Shown: piece after piece, positions 1 to 8,769 of the stretch
Position numbering within the stretch: position 1 is the first letter of the stretch
Layout: each line of letters opens with the position of its first letter
Assembly (NCBI GenBank): GCA_963773635.1
Contig: CAVZBW010000005.1
Span: 186,001-250,000 of the forward strand
DNA length: 64,000 nt
Reading direction: 5' to 3'
DNA from: CAVZBW01 sp963773635
GTDB taxonomy: Bacteria; Actinomycetota; Acidimicrobiia; Acidimicrobiales; RAAP-2
Notes under the pieces: model-generated
Seen by the model: the letters and a program-made list of their open reading frames with translations, nothing else
Databases searched by the model: none
Told to the model about the DNA's origin: nothing
Made by a program: the position numbers and the translations under genes

Positions 1-941
1 AGCGGGAGGACCTGGCACACACCGGCTCGCACAAGATCAACAACGTCGTTGGGCAGGCGCTGCTCACTCGCCGGATGGGCAAGCGGCGCCTCATTGCGGA
101 GACCGGGGCAGGTCAGCACGGGGTGGCCACGGCGACGGCCGCGGCATTGCTCGGCCTGGAGTGCGCGGTCTACATGGGGGAGATCGACACGAAGCGCCAG
201 GAGCTCAACGTGTTTCGCATGGAGCTGCTGGGCGCGACCGTGCACCCGGTGCGGACCGGGAGCCGGACCCTGAAGGACGCCGTCAACGAGGCGCTGCGGG
301 AGTGGGTGGCCACGGTGGACGACACCCACTACTGCCTGGGTTCGGTCATGGGCCCGCACCCGTTTCCCTACCTGGTGCGCGAGCTGCAGCGTGTCGTCGG
401 CGACGAGGCGCGCCAGCAGTGCCGGGAGCTCCTTGGGGGAGGTGATCCCGACGTCGTGGTGGCGTGCGTCGGGGGTGGCTCCAACGCCGCCGGGACCTTT
501 GCCGGCTTCGTGGATACCCCGGCTCGCCTCGTCGGGGTCGAAGCGGCCGGAGGTGCGGCCGTGACCAACGGCATCCCGGGCGTCCTCCACGGCATGCATT
601 CGCGCCTGCTCCAGGACGAGGAGGGACAGATCCTCGAGGCGGTCTCCATCTCGGCCGGGTTGGACTACCCGGGCATCGGGCCCGAGCACGCCCACCTCGC
701 CTCGATCGGTCGGGCCGAATACGGGCGCGCCACGGACCGCGAGGTCCTCCAGGCCTTCCGGCTCTTGGCCGAGACCGAGGGCATCCTCCCCGCGCTCGAG
801 GCCGCTCACGCCCTGGCGTGGTTGGCCAGGGAGGCGGGCCGCGAGGTGCCGCTGGGCTCGACCGTGCTGGTCACCCTTTCGGGTCGGGGCGACAAGGACG
901 TGGCCCAGGTCCGCGAGCTCCTCGGGGCGGGGCTCCGTTGA
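1..941 (+). CDS. trpB: Tryptophan synthase beta subunit, 5'-truncated by the window edge
   Basis: The beta subunit condenses indole with serine to give tryptophan, using pyridoxal phosphate, and works as an alpha2beta2 complex with TrpA. The readable frame starts at base 3, so the first ~90 residues are missing. The PLP-lysine motif TGSHKINN lies at the start, followed by AETGAGQHGVA, the glycine-rich phosphate loop GGGSNA and the C-terminal TLSGRGDKD. The reading frame is intact to the TGA at 939-941. That stop overlaps the TTG start of trpA (TTGA), so the two subunits are probably translationally coupled. Identification is firm. Confidence 0.97.
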   Translation, partial: REDLAHTGSHKINNVVGQALLTRRMGKRRLIAETGAGQHGVATATAAALLGLECAVYMGEIDTKRQELNVFRMELLGATVHPVRTGSRTLKDAVNEALREWVATVDDTHYCLGSVMGPHPFPYLVRELQRVVGDEARQQCRELLGGGDPDVVVACVGGGSNAAGTFAGFVDTPARLVGVEAAGGAAVTNGIPGVLHGMHSRLLQDEEGQILEAVSISAGLDYPGIGPEHAHLASIGRAEYGRATDREVLQAFRLLAETEGILPALEAAHALAWLAREAGREVPLGSTVLVTLSGRGDKDVAQVRELLGAGLR

Positions 942-1741
942 GCATCCTCCAGGGCCGGGAGGCCGGGCAGCTGGAGACGGTCCTTCGCACGGTGCGAGAG
1001 CGCGGTCGCAAGGCCCTCGTCCCCTACGTGATGGCGGGGATGTCGCACGACTGGCCCCTGGTCGTCCAGGCGGTAGCCGCCGCTGGGGCCGATGCGATCG
1101 AGCTGGGGCTGCCCTTTTCGGACCCGATGATCGACGGCCCGGTGATCCAGGAGGCGGCGCGTCGCGCCCTTGAGGGCGGGATGACCGTGCAGCACGCCCT
1201 CGACGTCATCGCCGGCATCGACGTCGGGGTCCCGATCGTCGCCATGACGTATTACAACCTGGTGTTTCGTGCCGGCCATCGTCGGGCGGCACGATCGATG
1301 GCGACGGCGGGGGTCACGGGCGCCATCTTGCCCGATCTCTCCCTCGAGGAGCTCGGGCCGTGGGCGGAGGAGGCCGATGCCGCCGGGGTGGCGACGGTGC
1401 TGCTGGTCGCCCCGTCCTCGCCGCCGGCCCGAGTGCAGGCCCTGTGTGCCCGGTCCCGGGGCTTTGTCTACGCGGTGGCCCGCATGGGGGTGACGGGGGA
1501 GCGGTCGACCCTCGGCGGGGAGGCCGCCCAAGTCGTGCAACGCATCCGGGACTGCACCGATGTTCCGGCCTACACAGGCATCGGCATCTCGACCCCTGGG
1601 CACGCCGCCGAGGCCTGCCGGGTCGCCGACGGGGTGGTGGTGGGGTCCGCTTTAGTGCGTCGCGTGCTGGACGGCGGGGGGCCGGAGGCGGCGGCAGGGC
1701 TGGTCGGCGACATGCGCCGGGCGATGGACGCCGGCGGCTGA
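938..1741 (+). CDS. trpA: Tryptophan synthase alpha subunit
   Basis: It cleaves indole-3-glycerol phosphate to indole, which is channelled to TrpB. The 267 residues match the usual length. The catalytic Glu and Asp lie in IELGLPFSDPMIDGPVIQ, followed by MTYYNLVF, the phosphate-binding GIGIST near residue 210 and VVVGSALV. The TTG start at 938 overlaps the trpB stop by four bases and gives the natural N-terminus MSILQGREAGQLETVL. No upstream start in this frame fits the family. The 88 bp after the gene are very GC-rich and separate it from the convergent fabF; no clear terminator could be defined there. Confidence 0.96.
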   Translation: MSILQGREAGQLETVLRTVRERGRKALVPYVMAGMSHDWPLVVQAVAAAGADAIELGLPFSDPMIDGPVIQEAARRALEGGMTVQHALDVIAGIDVGVPIVAMTYYNLVFRAGHRRAARSMATAGVTGAILPDLSLEELGPWAEEADAAGVATVLLVAPSSPPARVQALCARSRGFVYAVARMGVTGERSTLGGEAAQVVQRIRDCTDVPAYTGIGISTPGHAAEACRVADGVVVGSALVRRVLDGGGPEAAAGLVGDMRRAMDAGG

Positions 1742-1829
1742 TCCCCACCAGGTGGGCCGGGCGGTCCCGGTGGGCCCTGGCAGACCCGGCCCGGGCGAAC
1801 CCGGCCGACCCCGGCCGGCCCCGATGGCG

Positions 1830-3029
1830 TCAGCTGGGAGGTGTAAAGACCAGGCAGCCGTTGTGGCCGCCGAATCCGAAGGAGTTCGAGAGCACCGGCC
1901 CGGGGTCCCAGGGTCGTGGCTCGCCGTGGACGACGTCGAGGTGGATCTCGGGGTCGGGCTGCTCGTAGCCGGCCGTCGGCGGGATCAGTCGATGGTCGAT
2001 GCTGAGGACCGAGGCCACCGCCTCAATGGCACCGGCCGCACCGAGCCCGTGCCCGAGCACGCCCTTGTTGGAGGTCACTGGGGGGCCCGGCACGCCGAAG
2101 ACCTTGTTGATCGCCGCCGCCTCCGCCTGGTCGTTGAGGGGGGTGGAGGTGCCGTGGGCGTTGATGTGCGCAACCTCGTGGGGCTCCAGCCCGGCGTCGA
2201 CCAGCGCAAGCTCCATGCACGCGACGGCTCCTTCGCCGCTCGGGAGCGGAGCGACGATGTCGTGGGCGTCGACGGTGCTCGCCGCACCGGTGAGCTCGGC
2301 GTAGATCCGCGCCCCTCGCGCCAGCGCTCGTTCCCGCTCTTCGAGGACGAGCGCCCCGGCGCCCTCGGTCATCATGAATCCGTCGCGGCGAGCGTCGAAG
2401 GGACGGGAGTTGCCCGACGACGAGAGGGCCGTCATGTTGGTGAAGGCGGCGATGGCGACCGGGTTGAGCGCACCCTCGGAGCCTCCCCCGATGGCCACCT
2501 CGCAACGGCCCGTCGCGATGAGCCGGGCGGCTGCGGCGACCGAGTGGTTGCCCGCGGCACACGCGGTGACCACGCACTCCGAAGGCCCCCGCCACCCCAC
2601 TCGCATCGAGATCTGGGCCGCACCGGCGTTGGACATCATCATGGGCACGAGGAACGGCGAAACCCGCTTCGCCCCACGTTCGTGGAAGACCTGGACCTGC
2701 TGCTCGAGCGTGTTGAATCCGCCGACGCCCGTGGCGAACACCACACCGGCCCGGGCGGGATCGACCTCGAGGCTTCCCGCGTCCTCGAGGGCCATGAGGG
2801 CGCTCGAGACGCTGAACTGGGCAAATCGGTCCAGGCGTCGCGCCTCCTTGGGCCCGAACCATTGCAGCGGATCGAAGTCGGTGACCCGCCGCTCGCCCTG
2901 GATCGACGGCCGGCAGAGCTGGGACCACAACGCCTCGACTCCGACCCCACAGCAGGTGACCGCCCCAATGCCGGTGATCACGACTCGGCGCCCTGCGACG
3001 GGACCGTCCGGTCCGACGCCGAGGAGCAT
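1830..3029 (-). CDS. fabF: Beta-ketoacyl-ACP synthase II (KAS II)
   Basis: This condensing enzyme elongates acyl-ACP with malonyl-ACP in type II fatty-acid synthesis. It has 399 residues, the family norm. The catalytic Cys is in TACAAGNHSV. The first His is in NAHGTSTPLND and the second His with its Lys is in SNKGVLGHGLGAAG. The C-terminus carries SNSFGFGGHN. The ATG at 3029 overlaps the last base of the acpP stop (TGATG), so the pair is coupled. It is the last gene of the leftward fab cluster. Longer in-frame extensions upstream are out-of-frame acpP sequence and were discarded. Confidence 0.96.
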   Translation of the reverse strand: MLLGVGPDGPVAGRRVVITGIGAVTCCGVGVEALWSQLCRPSIQGERRVTDFDPLQWFGPKEARRLDRFAQFSVSSALMALEDAGSLEVDPARAGVVFATGVGGFNTLEQQVQVFHERGAKRVSPFLVPMMMSNAGAAQISMRVGWRGPSECVVTACAAGNHSVAAAARLIATGRCEVAIGGGSEGALNPVAIAAFTNMTALSSSGNSRPFDARRDGFMMTEGAGALVLEERERALARGARIYAELTGAASTVDAHDIVAPLPSGEGAVACMELALVDAGLEPHEVAHINAHGTSTPLNDQAEAAAINKVFGVPGPPVTSNKGVLGHGLGAAGAIEAVASVLSIDHRLIPPTAGYEQPDPEIHLDVVHGEPRPWDPGPVLSNSFGFGGHNGCLVFTPPS

Positions 3030-3268
3030 CAGAGCTTGGTCGAGACCAGGTCGAAGGCCTGTCCGACGGTCTCGATGTCCTCGAGCTCGTTCTCCTCGAC
3101 GGTGATGTCGAAGGCCTCCTCGAGGGCCATCACGAGCTCGACGAGGTCCAGGCTGTCCGCGTCGAGGTCGTCGGCGAAGCGCGCCTCCCTCGTCACCTTG
3201 TCGCCCGGCACCTGCAGCACCTCCACGGCGCACTCCTTGAACTTGTCGAAGGCGGCGTCGTTGTCCAC
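3029..3268 (-). CDS. acpP: Acyl carrier protein
   Basis: A 79-residue acidic carrier that holds growing acyl chains on a phosphopantetheine arm. The attachment serine lies in the DADSLDLVEL motif at about residue 39, and the helix-rich ends are typical. It starts with GTG preceded by a strong AGGAGG about seven bases upstream, suggesting high expression. It sits between fabG and fabF and overlaps the fabF start by one base. The gap to fabG holds the short tandem repeat at 3358-3396. Confidence 0.96.
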   Translation of the reverse strand: MDNDAAFDKFKECAVEVLQVPGDKVTREARFADDLDADSLDLVELVMALEEAFDITVEENELEDIETVGQAFDLVSTKL

Positions 3269-3357
3269 GGATCAGTCCTCCTTTATGCCAGCCCTCGACG
3301 TTACCAACTGAGGACTCCTCTCACGCGCTCCCCCCGGGGGACACCAACCGGCTCTGT

Positions 3358-3396
3358 TCCAGCTCAAAGGCCCAGCTCAACGGCCCAGCTCAACGG
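3358..3396. repeat. Three tandem 13-bp units between fabG and acpP
   Basis: Three head-to-tail copies of a 13-bp unit, consensus CCCAGCTCAACGG; the first copy differs at two positions. A fourth partial copy (CCCAAC) follows. It lies in the intergenic stretch upstream of acpP on the minus strand and codes for nothing recognisable. A role in regulating acpP is only a possibility; simple slippage is equally likely. Confidence 0.75.
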
Positions 3397-3456
3397 CCCA
3401 ACCCGAGAACCGACCGACCGGCTCGGCGCACGGGGTCGGTCCCCCGGGCAGCCGGT

Positions 3457-4194
3457 TCACAGCCCCATGCCGAGCCCGCCGTCGACGGGCAGTACGGCTC
3501 CGGTGATGTAGGAAGCTCCCTCCGAGGCCAAGAACCCGACGGCCGCGGCCACGTCTTCGACGTTCCCGGTCCGGCCGAGGGGCACCATGGCGCGAAGCTC
3601 TTCGACCCTCGCCTCGCCGAGCGCCGCCACCATGTCGGTCTCCACGACCCCGGGTGCCACCACGTTGATCGTGATGCCCCGGCTGGCCACCTCACGTGCC
3701 AGGGCGCGAGCCATCCCGACCATTCCCGCCTTGGAGGCGGCGTAGTTGGCCTGACCGGGGAGGCCGACGAACGCACTGACGGAGGAGACGAGGATGATGC
3801 GTCCCCGCCGGGCCCGGACCATTCGCCCGACGGCTCTCTTGGCCACGCGCCAGGCACCGGCCAGGTTGGTGTCGAGCACCTCCCGCCAGTCTTCTTCCCC
3901 CATCCGCAGGACCAAGGCGTCGCGAGTGATGCCCGCGTTCGCGACGAGCACCTCGACGGGGGCCCACGTCGACTCGACCTCTTGGAACGCCGTGTCGACC
4001 TGATCGGGGTCGCGAACGTCGCAGGAGAGTGACAGCAGCCGACCGGAAGGCGCGTCGGCGAGAGAGTCTGCCTTACCACTGCGAGAAGTGATGACGACGC
4101 GGTCGCCCGACTCCAAGAACCAGCGCGCGCAGGCCGCCCCGATTCCTCTCGAGCCACCGGTGACCATCACGACGCGCCCGGGCGCGTCGCTCAC
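3457..4194 (-). CDS. fabG: 3-oxoacyl-ACP reductase (SDR family)
   Basis: An NADPH-dependent short-chain dehydrogenase that reduces 3-ketoacyl-ACP in each elongation round. Residues 245. The nucleotide-binding TGGSRGIG is near the N-terminus, NAGITRD is near residue 85, and the catalytic Ser and YxxxK lie in VSSVSAFVG and YAASKAG. The C-terminal GAVLPVDGGLGMGL is typical of FabG. The GTG at 4194 overlaps the fabD stop (GTGA), so it is chosen over starts further upstream that lie within fabD. Its position in a fab cluster supports fatty-acid synthesis rather than another SDR role. Confidence 0.93.
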   Translation of the reverse strand: MSDAPGRVVMVTGGSRGIGAACARWFLESGDRVVITSRSGKADSLADAPSGRLLSLSCDVRDPDQVDTAFQEVESTWAPVEVLVANAGITRDALVLRMGEEDWREVLDTNLAGAWRVAKRAVGRMVRARRGRIILVSSVSAFVGLPGQANYAASKAGMVGMARALAREVASRGITINVVAPGVVETDMVAALGEARVEELRAMVPLGRTGNVEDVAAAVGFLASEGASYITGAVLPVDGGLGMGL

Positions 4195-5471
4195 TCGGGT
4201 TCCTCGGAGCCGGTGATCCACAAGAGGGGTTGGCCGGGGTGCACACGGTCGCCGGCGTCGGCGAGCCAGTTGACGACGGCGCCGGCAAACGGCGTGCGGA
4301 CATCGGTCACGCCGACTCGCCCGACGAGCTCTCCGACCTCGAGCACCGGCGTCGTGCCGTCACCCCGTGGCGCGGTGCCGCCGGCGCCGTCTCCGGAGTC
4401 GGAGTGGCCCGTCGTGCCCCTCAGAAGTCCCATGCCCGGGGCGGCGATGGCCTCCTCGGGCCGGAAGATGCCGGCGCACGGGCTCACGACGACCCTCTCG
4501 GTCATGTACAGGTGCTCTCCATCGCGGTGGTGATCGGGAGCCGAGCGCGTCTCCGAGGCCGTGAGCGAGTCCATCAGCGCGTCGAGGTCGGAGGGCGCCG
4601 ACACCGAATGAGCCCGGGTCTCGGGAACGATCCGTCTGGCCAACCCGCTCAAGACGCCGCCAGGCCCCAGCTCGACCAGCGTGGTGATCCCGAGACCGGA
4701 GAGCGCCTCGACCGACTGGCGCCAGCGCACCGGGCTGCAGAGCTGTGCCGAGAGCAGGCTCGGCCACTGGGCCGGGTCGTCGTGGACCCGCGCGTCGACG
4801 TTGGCCACGACGGCCACCTCGGGGGCCGAGAAGCGAGCGTCGTCGAGCGCCTTGCGCAGGGCGGGACGGGCGGCACCCATGAGCGGAGTGTGAAAGGCCC
4901 CGGACACCGGGATCGGCATCACGCGCCGGCCCCCCATCTCCTTGGCGAGCTTGGAGGCGGTCGTCACCGCTTCGTGAGTGCCGGCGATGACGACCTGCCC
5001 GGGTGCGTTGTAGTTGGCGACCCAGGCGTCGCCCTCGGCGCGCTGGCACGCCGCCTCGGCATCGTCGTCGGAGAGGCCGAGCACGGCGGCCATGGTGCCG
5101 GGCGCGTCCTCGGCGGTCCGGTTCATCGCTTCGCCGCGGGCGATGACCATGCGGATCCCGTCCTCGAACGAGATCGCGCCGCTCGCGACGAGCGCGGTGT
5201 ACTCGCCGAGGCTGTGCCCCGCGCACGCAGAGGGAGCGATCCCCAGTCGCTCCACCGCGTCGAGCACCACGAGGCTCTGCACCATCGTGGCCAGCTGCGC
5301 GTTGGCGGTCAGGGTCAGCGTCTCCATGGACGCCTCGAGGAGGAGGCCGGCCAGGTCGCGTCCGGCGACCTCGGAGGCCTCCTGCACGATCTCCCACGAA
5401 GGGTGATCGGCCCATGCGGCACCCATGCCGGAGCGTTGTGATCCTTGTCCCGGAAACGTGAACGCCAGCAT
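4191..5471 (-). CDS. fabD: Malonyl-CoA:ACP transacylase fused to a C-terminal lipoyl-like domain
   Basis: The N-terminal ~300 residues are FabD, which loads malonyl groups onto ACP: FPGQGSQ at the start, the nucleophile serine in AGHSLGEYTAL near residue 90, an SGAFHTPLM histidine near 200, and ELGPGGVLSGL. Residues ~335-426 are extra. After YMTERVVVSPCAGIFRP and a Gly/Thr-rich linker comes VLEVGELVGRVG...VRTPFAGAVV...GDRVHPGQPLLWI, which has the beta-hammerhead pattern of biotinyl/lipoyl domains. The usual MKM attachment lysine is not present (VTDVRTPF instead), so it is probably not biotinylated. The ATG at 5471 gives MLAFTFPGQG; no strong ribosome site is seen. A frameshift fusion is unlikely because no start or stop separates the parts. 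Confidence 0.92.
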   Translation of the reverse strand: MLAFTFPGQGSQRSGMGAAWADHPSWEIVQEASEVAGRDLAGLLLEASMETLTLTANAQLATMVQSLVVLDAVERLGIAPSACAGHSLGEYTALVASGAISFEDGIRMVIARGEAMNRTAEDAPGTMAAVLGLSDDDAEAACQRAEGDAWVANYNAPGQVVIAGTHEAVTTASKLAKEMGGRRVMPIPVSGAFHTPLMGAARPALRKALDDARFSAPEVAVVANVDARVHDDPAQWPSLLSAQLCSPVRWRQSVEALSGLGITTLVELGPGGVLSGLARRIVPETRAHSVSAPSDLDALMDSLTASETRSAPDHHRDGEHLYMTERVVVSPCAGIFRPEEAIAAPGMGLLRGTTGHSDSGDGAGGTAPRGDGTTPVLEVGELVGRVGVTDVRTPFAGAVVNWLADAGDRVHPGQPLLWITGSEEPE

Positions 5472-5731
5472 GACCAACAATGCCCCTATCTCGTGACCGT
5501 TGTCTCGTCGGCCCTCGGCCCGTCGAGATGTCAACGCTTCCGCAAGTGTGCCACGACGCGGCCCCACCGTCTCCTTACCAGCTGGTCACTTCCGCAATTG
5601 CTCTCATGCGGTCACGCAGGCTTGAGCTACTGCGCGGTCAGTTGCGCGCTCTGCGACATGGCGTTCGCGTCGGAGCGCTCTCGCGAGAGTGGTCGCAGAG
5701 GCGGTCGTTCGCGAGCATTACGCTCGGCTCG

Positions 5732-6547
5732 GTGCGCGCGGCCGTCTGCCAGCTTGCTTCGACCGCGGACCCCGCCGACAACCGCTCGGCCGCGGTCCGT
5801 GCCGTGGCCGAGGGCGCGAGCCGGGGGGCCGAGCTCGTCGTGCTGCCGGAGGCCATGCAACGGAGCTTCGACCCGCCCGATGCGGATCTTTCGGCCGATG
5901 CGGAAACCCTCGACGGCCCGTTCGTGGCCGCGCTCGGGGAGGCGGCAGCGCGTGAGGGCGTCACGGTCGTGGCGGGGATGTTCGAGACGGTCCCCCACAC
6001 CAAGAAGGTGCACAACAGCCTGGTGATCGTGTCGGCCGGGGGGCTGGTGGCGAGATACCGGAAGTTGCACCTCTACGACGCGCTGGGCTGGCGCGAGTCG
6101 GATCGGGTCGTGGCGGGGACGCCCACGGAGGATGCCTCGGTGGTCGTGTCGGTCGCCGAGCACCGTATCGGCGTCATGACCTGTTACGACGTCCGATTTC
6201 CGGAGGTGGCGAGGATGCTCGTGGATGCGGGGGCCACCGTCCTCGTCGTGCCCGCGGCGTTTGTGCAGGGACCCGGCAAAGCCGAGCAGTGGCGCGTCCT
6301 GCTCCAGGCGCGCGCCATGGAAAACACGGCGTACGTCGTGGCGGCCGATCAGCCGGGCCCGGATTACACCGGGCTCAGCATGATCGTGGACCCGCGCGGA
6401 CACGTCATGACGTCGCTCGACGAATCGGCCTCCGGCGTCGCCGTCGCCGAGCTGTCCGTGGAGGTGACGGCCAAGGTGCGTCGGGCCCTCCCGCTGCTCG
6501 AGGCTCGCCGCTTCGAGGTGCGCGCTCGCCCCGACCCTTCGAGCTGA
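5732..6547 (+). CDS. Carbon-nitrogen hydrolase (nitrilase/omega-amidase superfamily)
   Basis: A 271-residue cytoplasmic hydrolase of the nitrilase superfamily. The catalytic triad is visible: Glu in VVLPEAM, Lys in RYRKLHLYDA and Cys in MTCYDVRFPE. The RYRKLHLYD and TCYDVRFPE pattern resembles the Nit2/omega-amidase and deaminated-glutathione amidase branch rather than true nitrilases, but the substrate cannot be fixed from sequence. The GTG at 5732 matches the family N-terminus (VRAAVCQLAST); the open frame extends upstream to 5480 without family similarity. It is divergent from fabD; the 260 bp between them may hold both promoters. Confidence 0.88.
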   Translation: MRAAVCQLASTADPADNRSAAVRAVAEGASRGAELVVLPEAMQRSFDPPDADLSADAETLDGPFVAALGEAAAREGVTVVAGMFETVPHTKKVHNSLVIVSAGGLVARYRKLHLYDALGWRESDRVVAGTPTEDASVVVSVAEHRIGVMTCYDVRFPEVARMLVDAGATVLVVPAAFVQGPGKAEQWRVLLQARAMENTAYVVAADQPGPDYTGLSMIVDPRGHVMTSLDESASGVAVAELSVEVTAKVRRALPLLEARRFEVRARPDPSS

Positions 6548-6599
6548 CGGCAGCCCCGCTCTGCAACCCGGAACCGCGTCGGTGTGGTGGGGACCGGGG

Positions 6600-8387
6600 T
6601 CAGCTCCCCAGGGCGCGGCTGTTCGCGAGAGCCTCGTTGGCCTGCTGCTGTTGGAAGCTCGAGGTGAACGCCTCGTCGCCGTGCTTGTCCATCACGACGA
6701 AGTACAGCCACGTGCCCGGAGGGGGATGCGCGGCGGCTGCGAGCGCCGCGGTCGAGGGGAACGAAACGGGCGTCGGTGGCAGCCCCGAATGCAGGTACGT
6801 GTTGTACGGGGTGTCGACTTGCTCGTCTTGCTGGGTGACCGGTCCGCCGTCGCGTCCGAGGGAGTACAGGACGGTGGAGTCCATCTGCAAGGGCATGCCC
6901 TGGGCAAGGCGGTTGTAGATCACCCGCGCCACCTTCGGCATGTTGCTCTGGATGTAGCCCTCCTTTTGGACGATCGATGCCACGGTGATGAGCTGGCTCG
7001 GCGTGAGTCCGAGCTTGGCGGCCTGCTCGGGGGTGACACCCAGCTTCGCGGCCTGGCTGTTGAATCGGTTCACCATCTGCCGGAGGAGCTGATGCTCGTT
7101 CTCGCCGGGCAGGACGGCGTAGGTCCCGGGCGCCACGAGGCCCTCGAGGCTCGTGGACTGGGCGGGCTGCCAGGGGGACCGCACCTTCCCGCTCTGCACG
7201 GCGGTCTGGAAGCGCTTGGCGTCCATGCCGGGAAGCTGGCCGACCCGGTCCGACAGCTCCCGCAGCGTCAGCCCGGACGGCACGGCCAGCTGGACCACGG
7301 TGGGACCACCGGAGAGCGAGCGGTCGACCTGGCCGAACGACATGTTGTGCTGGAGGCTGTAGCCGCCGGGCTGAACGTCGGGAAGCTGGTGGAAGAAGAG
7401 GTAGAAGTGGTATGCCGTCGAGCTCGAGACCACCCCCTTGTCGATCAGGGTGCTCACCACCGAGGCGGAGGGCTCGCCTCGCGACACGTTGATCACGACC
7501 GTCCCGCTCGGCTTGCCCAGCGGGTTCGCCTGGAGCTCGTACCAACCGCCGATGGCCAGGATCACGAGCAGCAGTCCGAGGACGGAAAAGACCGCGATCC
7601 GCCGTCGCCGGAACTTGCGTTGGCGGGCCGCTCGCCGGACCGACCTGACCATTTCGCTCATCCGACCCCTGCCGGCGTGGCCGGCGTGGTGGTGATGAGC
7701 CACCCCCGTGGGTCCGGGCGGACGACCCGGTGCCACGACGACCGCCGGCCGGTTGCGTCTCGGGGGCGGGGGACCCGCGCCGTTGGACCTGGCCGCCGAG
7801 GGCGGCGTAGCGGCGCCGTTGGTCTTCGCGGCAGCGGGAGGCCGCGCCGCTCCGTTGGTCTTGGTCGCGGCGGGAGGCCGCGCCGCCCCGTTGGTCTTGG
7901 TCGCGGCGGGAGGCCGCGCCGCTCCGTTGGTCTTGGTCGCGGCGGGAGGCCGCGCCGCTCCGTTGGTCTTGGTCGCGGCGCCTGCCTGCGCCGAGCCGTT
8001 TCTGGTCGTCCCCGGCCGGGATGCCCGCGACGCGTTGCCCGGCGGAGCGACAGATGGTTGGGCGGGGGCCCGAGCGGGACGCCTGCCGTTCGAGCCGTTG
8101 GTCGCCGGGCGGCCCACCTCGGTGCGGGCTTCGGCGGTACGCGCCCGCGGAGCCGACGGTGGCGACCCAACGTTGTCCCTAGGCGACTTGGGTCGCGGGG
8201 ACCACTCCGCAGTGCGCTCGAGGTCGTCCTGGTCGAAGGGCAGCGTGCTCTTGTTCTTGAGGGACCAAACGATCGCAGGGTCCGGGCCGGACGATGGCTT
8301 GTCGCCCTTGCGAGGGGAGGCGTCGGTGGTCCGCCGTCGGCCGGGCGCGGAGGGGTCCAGGTCTGAAGGGACACGCGTCGCAGCCAC
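6600..8387 (-). CDS. mltG: Endolytic transglycosylase MltG (YceG-like) with long disordered N-terminus
   Basis: It cuts nascent peptidoglycan glycan strands and so helps terminate polymerisation. Of 595 residues, the first ~245 are low-complexity cytoplasmic sequence, including five near-identical RPPAATKTNGAA repeats (DNA repeat at 7816-7980) and a basic stretch. One membrane helix follows (IAVFSVLGLLLVILAIGGWY), then the YceG domain. The catalytic Glu is in ASIVQKEGYI, followed by VARVIYNRL and MDSTVLYSLG. The GTG at 8387 is preferred because AGGAGG lies eight bases upstream; a GTG three codons earlier is too close to it. The tRNA-Leu gene lies upstream. The long tail may be a protein-contact or regulatory segment. 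Confidence 0.93.
   Translation of the reverse strand: MAATRVPSDLDPSAPGRRRTTDASPRKGDKPSSGPDPAIVWSLKNKSTLPFDQDDLERTAEWSPRPKSPRDNVGSPPSAPRARTAEARTEVGRPATNGSNGRRPARAPAQPSVAPPGNASRASRPGTTRNGSAQAGAATKTNGAARPPAATKTNGAARPPAATKTNGAARPPAATKTNGAARPPAAAKTNGAATPPSAARSNGAGPPPPRRNRPAVVVAPGRPPGPTGVAHHHHAGHAGRGRMSEMVRSVRRAARQRKFRRRRIAVFSVLGLLLVILAIGGWYELQANPLGKPSGTVVINVSRGEPSASVVSTLIDKGVVSSSTAYHFYLFFHQLPDVQPGGYSLQHNMSFGQVDRSLSGGPTVVQLAVPSGLTLRELSDRVGQLPGMDAKRFQTAVQSGKVRSPWQPAQSTSLEGLVAPGTYAVLPGENEHQLLRQMVNRFNSQAAKLGVTPEQAAKLGLTPSQLITVASIVQKEGYIQSNMPKVARVIYNRLAQGMPLQMDSTVLYSLGRDGGPVTQQDEQVDTPYNTYLHSGLPPTPVSFPSTAALAAAAHPPPGTWLYFVVMDKHGDEAFTSSFQQQQANEALANSRALGS
7816..7980. repeat. 36-bp tandem repeats inside mltG
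   Basis: Four full 36-bp units plus a partial fifth, starting at 7816, 7852, 7888, 7924 and 7960. On the coding strand each encodes the 12-residue unit RPPAATKTNGAA. Units are almost identical apart from the 7816 copy. The period is a multiple of three, so copy-number change keeps the frame and would only alter the length of the disordered cytoplasmic tail. There are no spacers, so it is not a CRISPR array. Confidence 0.92.
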
Positions 8388-8546
8388 CAGGTTCACCTCC
8401 TCCCACGACTTGGGCGCCCCCTGGCGAGCGTTGTCGGCTCCCGCAGGGCACGAAAACCGGCAACTGGCATTGAAACGCTAATCAGTACGTCCAGCTCATG
8501 CATCTCGCCAGCCGAGGAATCGTGCCCTAGCAGGGAATTCGATCGG

Positions 8547-8630
8547 TGCCCGGAGGGGGACTTGAACCCCCACGCCCTTGCGGGCAAAGGCTTTTGAGGC
8601 CTCCGCGTCTGCCGATTCCGCCATCCGGGC
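8547..8630 (-). tRNA. tRNA-Leu (anticodon CAA)
   Basis: An 84-nt class II tRNA. The acceptor stem is GCCCGGA with TCCGGGC. The D arm begins TGGCGGAATCGG. The anticodon stem GAGGC/GCCTT encloses the loop CTCAAAA, giving anticodon CAA, which reads UUG. A long variable arm (TGCCCGCAAGGGCG) follows, then the T arm GGGGGTTCAAGTCCCCC. The discriminator is A and the CCA end is not encoded. It lies between mltG and a cNMP-binding/patatin gene. Confidence 0.96.
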
Positions 8631-8769
8631 CCGGAGCGAGCGTAGTCGTCGCCGCACGCGTGGCCCTAGTAGCGTGGCTCGCCCATGGTTGGATTCGCCG
8701 GTCGCCGGGCTCCCCGCCAGCGCCCGCCGTCGGCCCACGAACCCGGCTAGGCCGAAAGAATCGCAGCGG

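Noticed and set aside
1742..1829. Terminator between trpA and fabF
   Set aside because: Several short CCGG-type inverted pairs exist in this GC-rich stretch, but none is long or unique enough to assign.
7816..7980. CRISPR array
   Set aside because: The 36-bp units are contiguous, lack spacers and lie in frame inside mltG.
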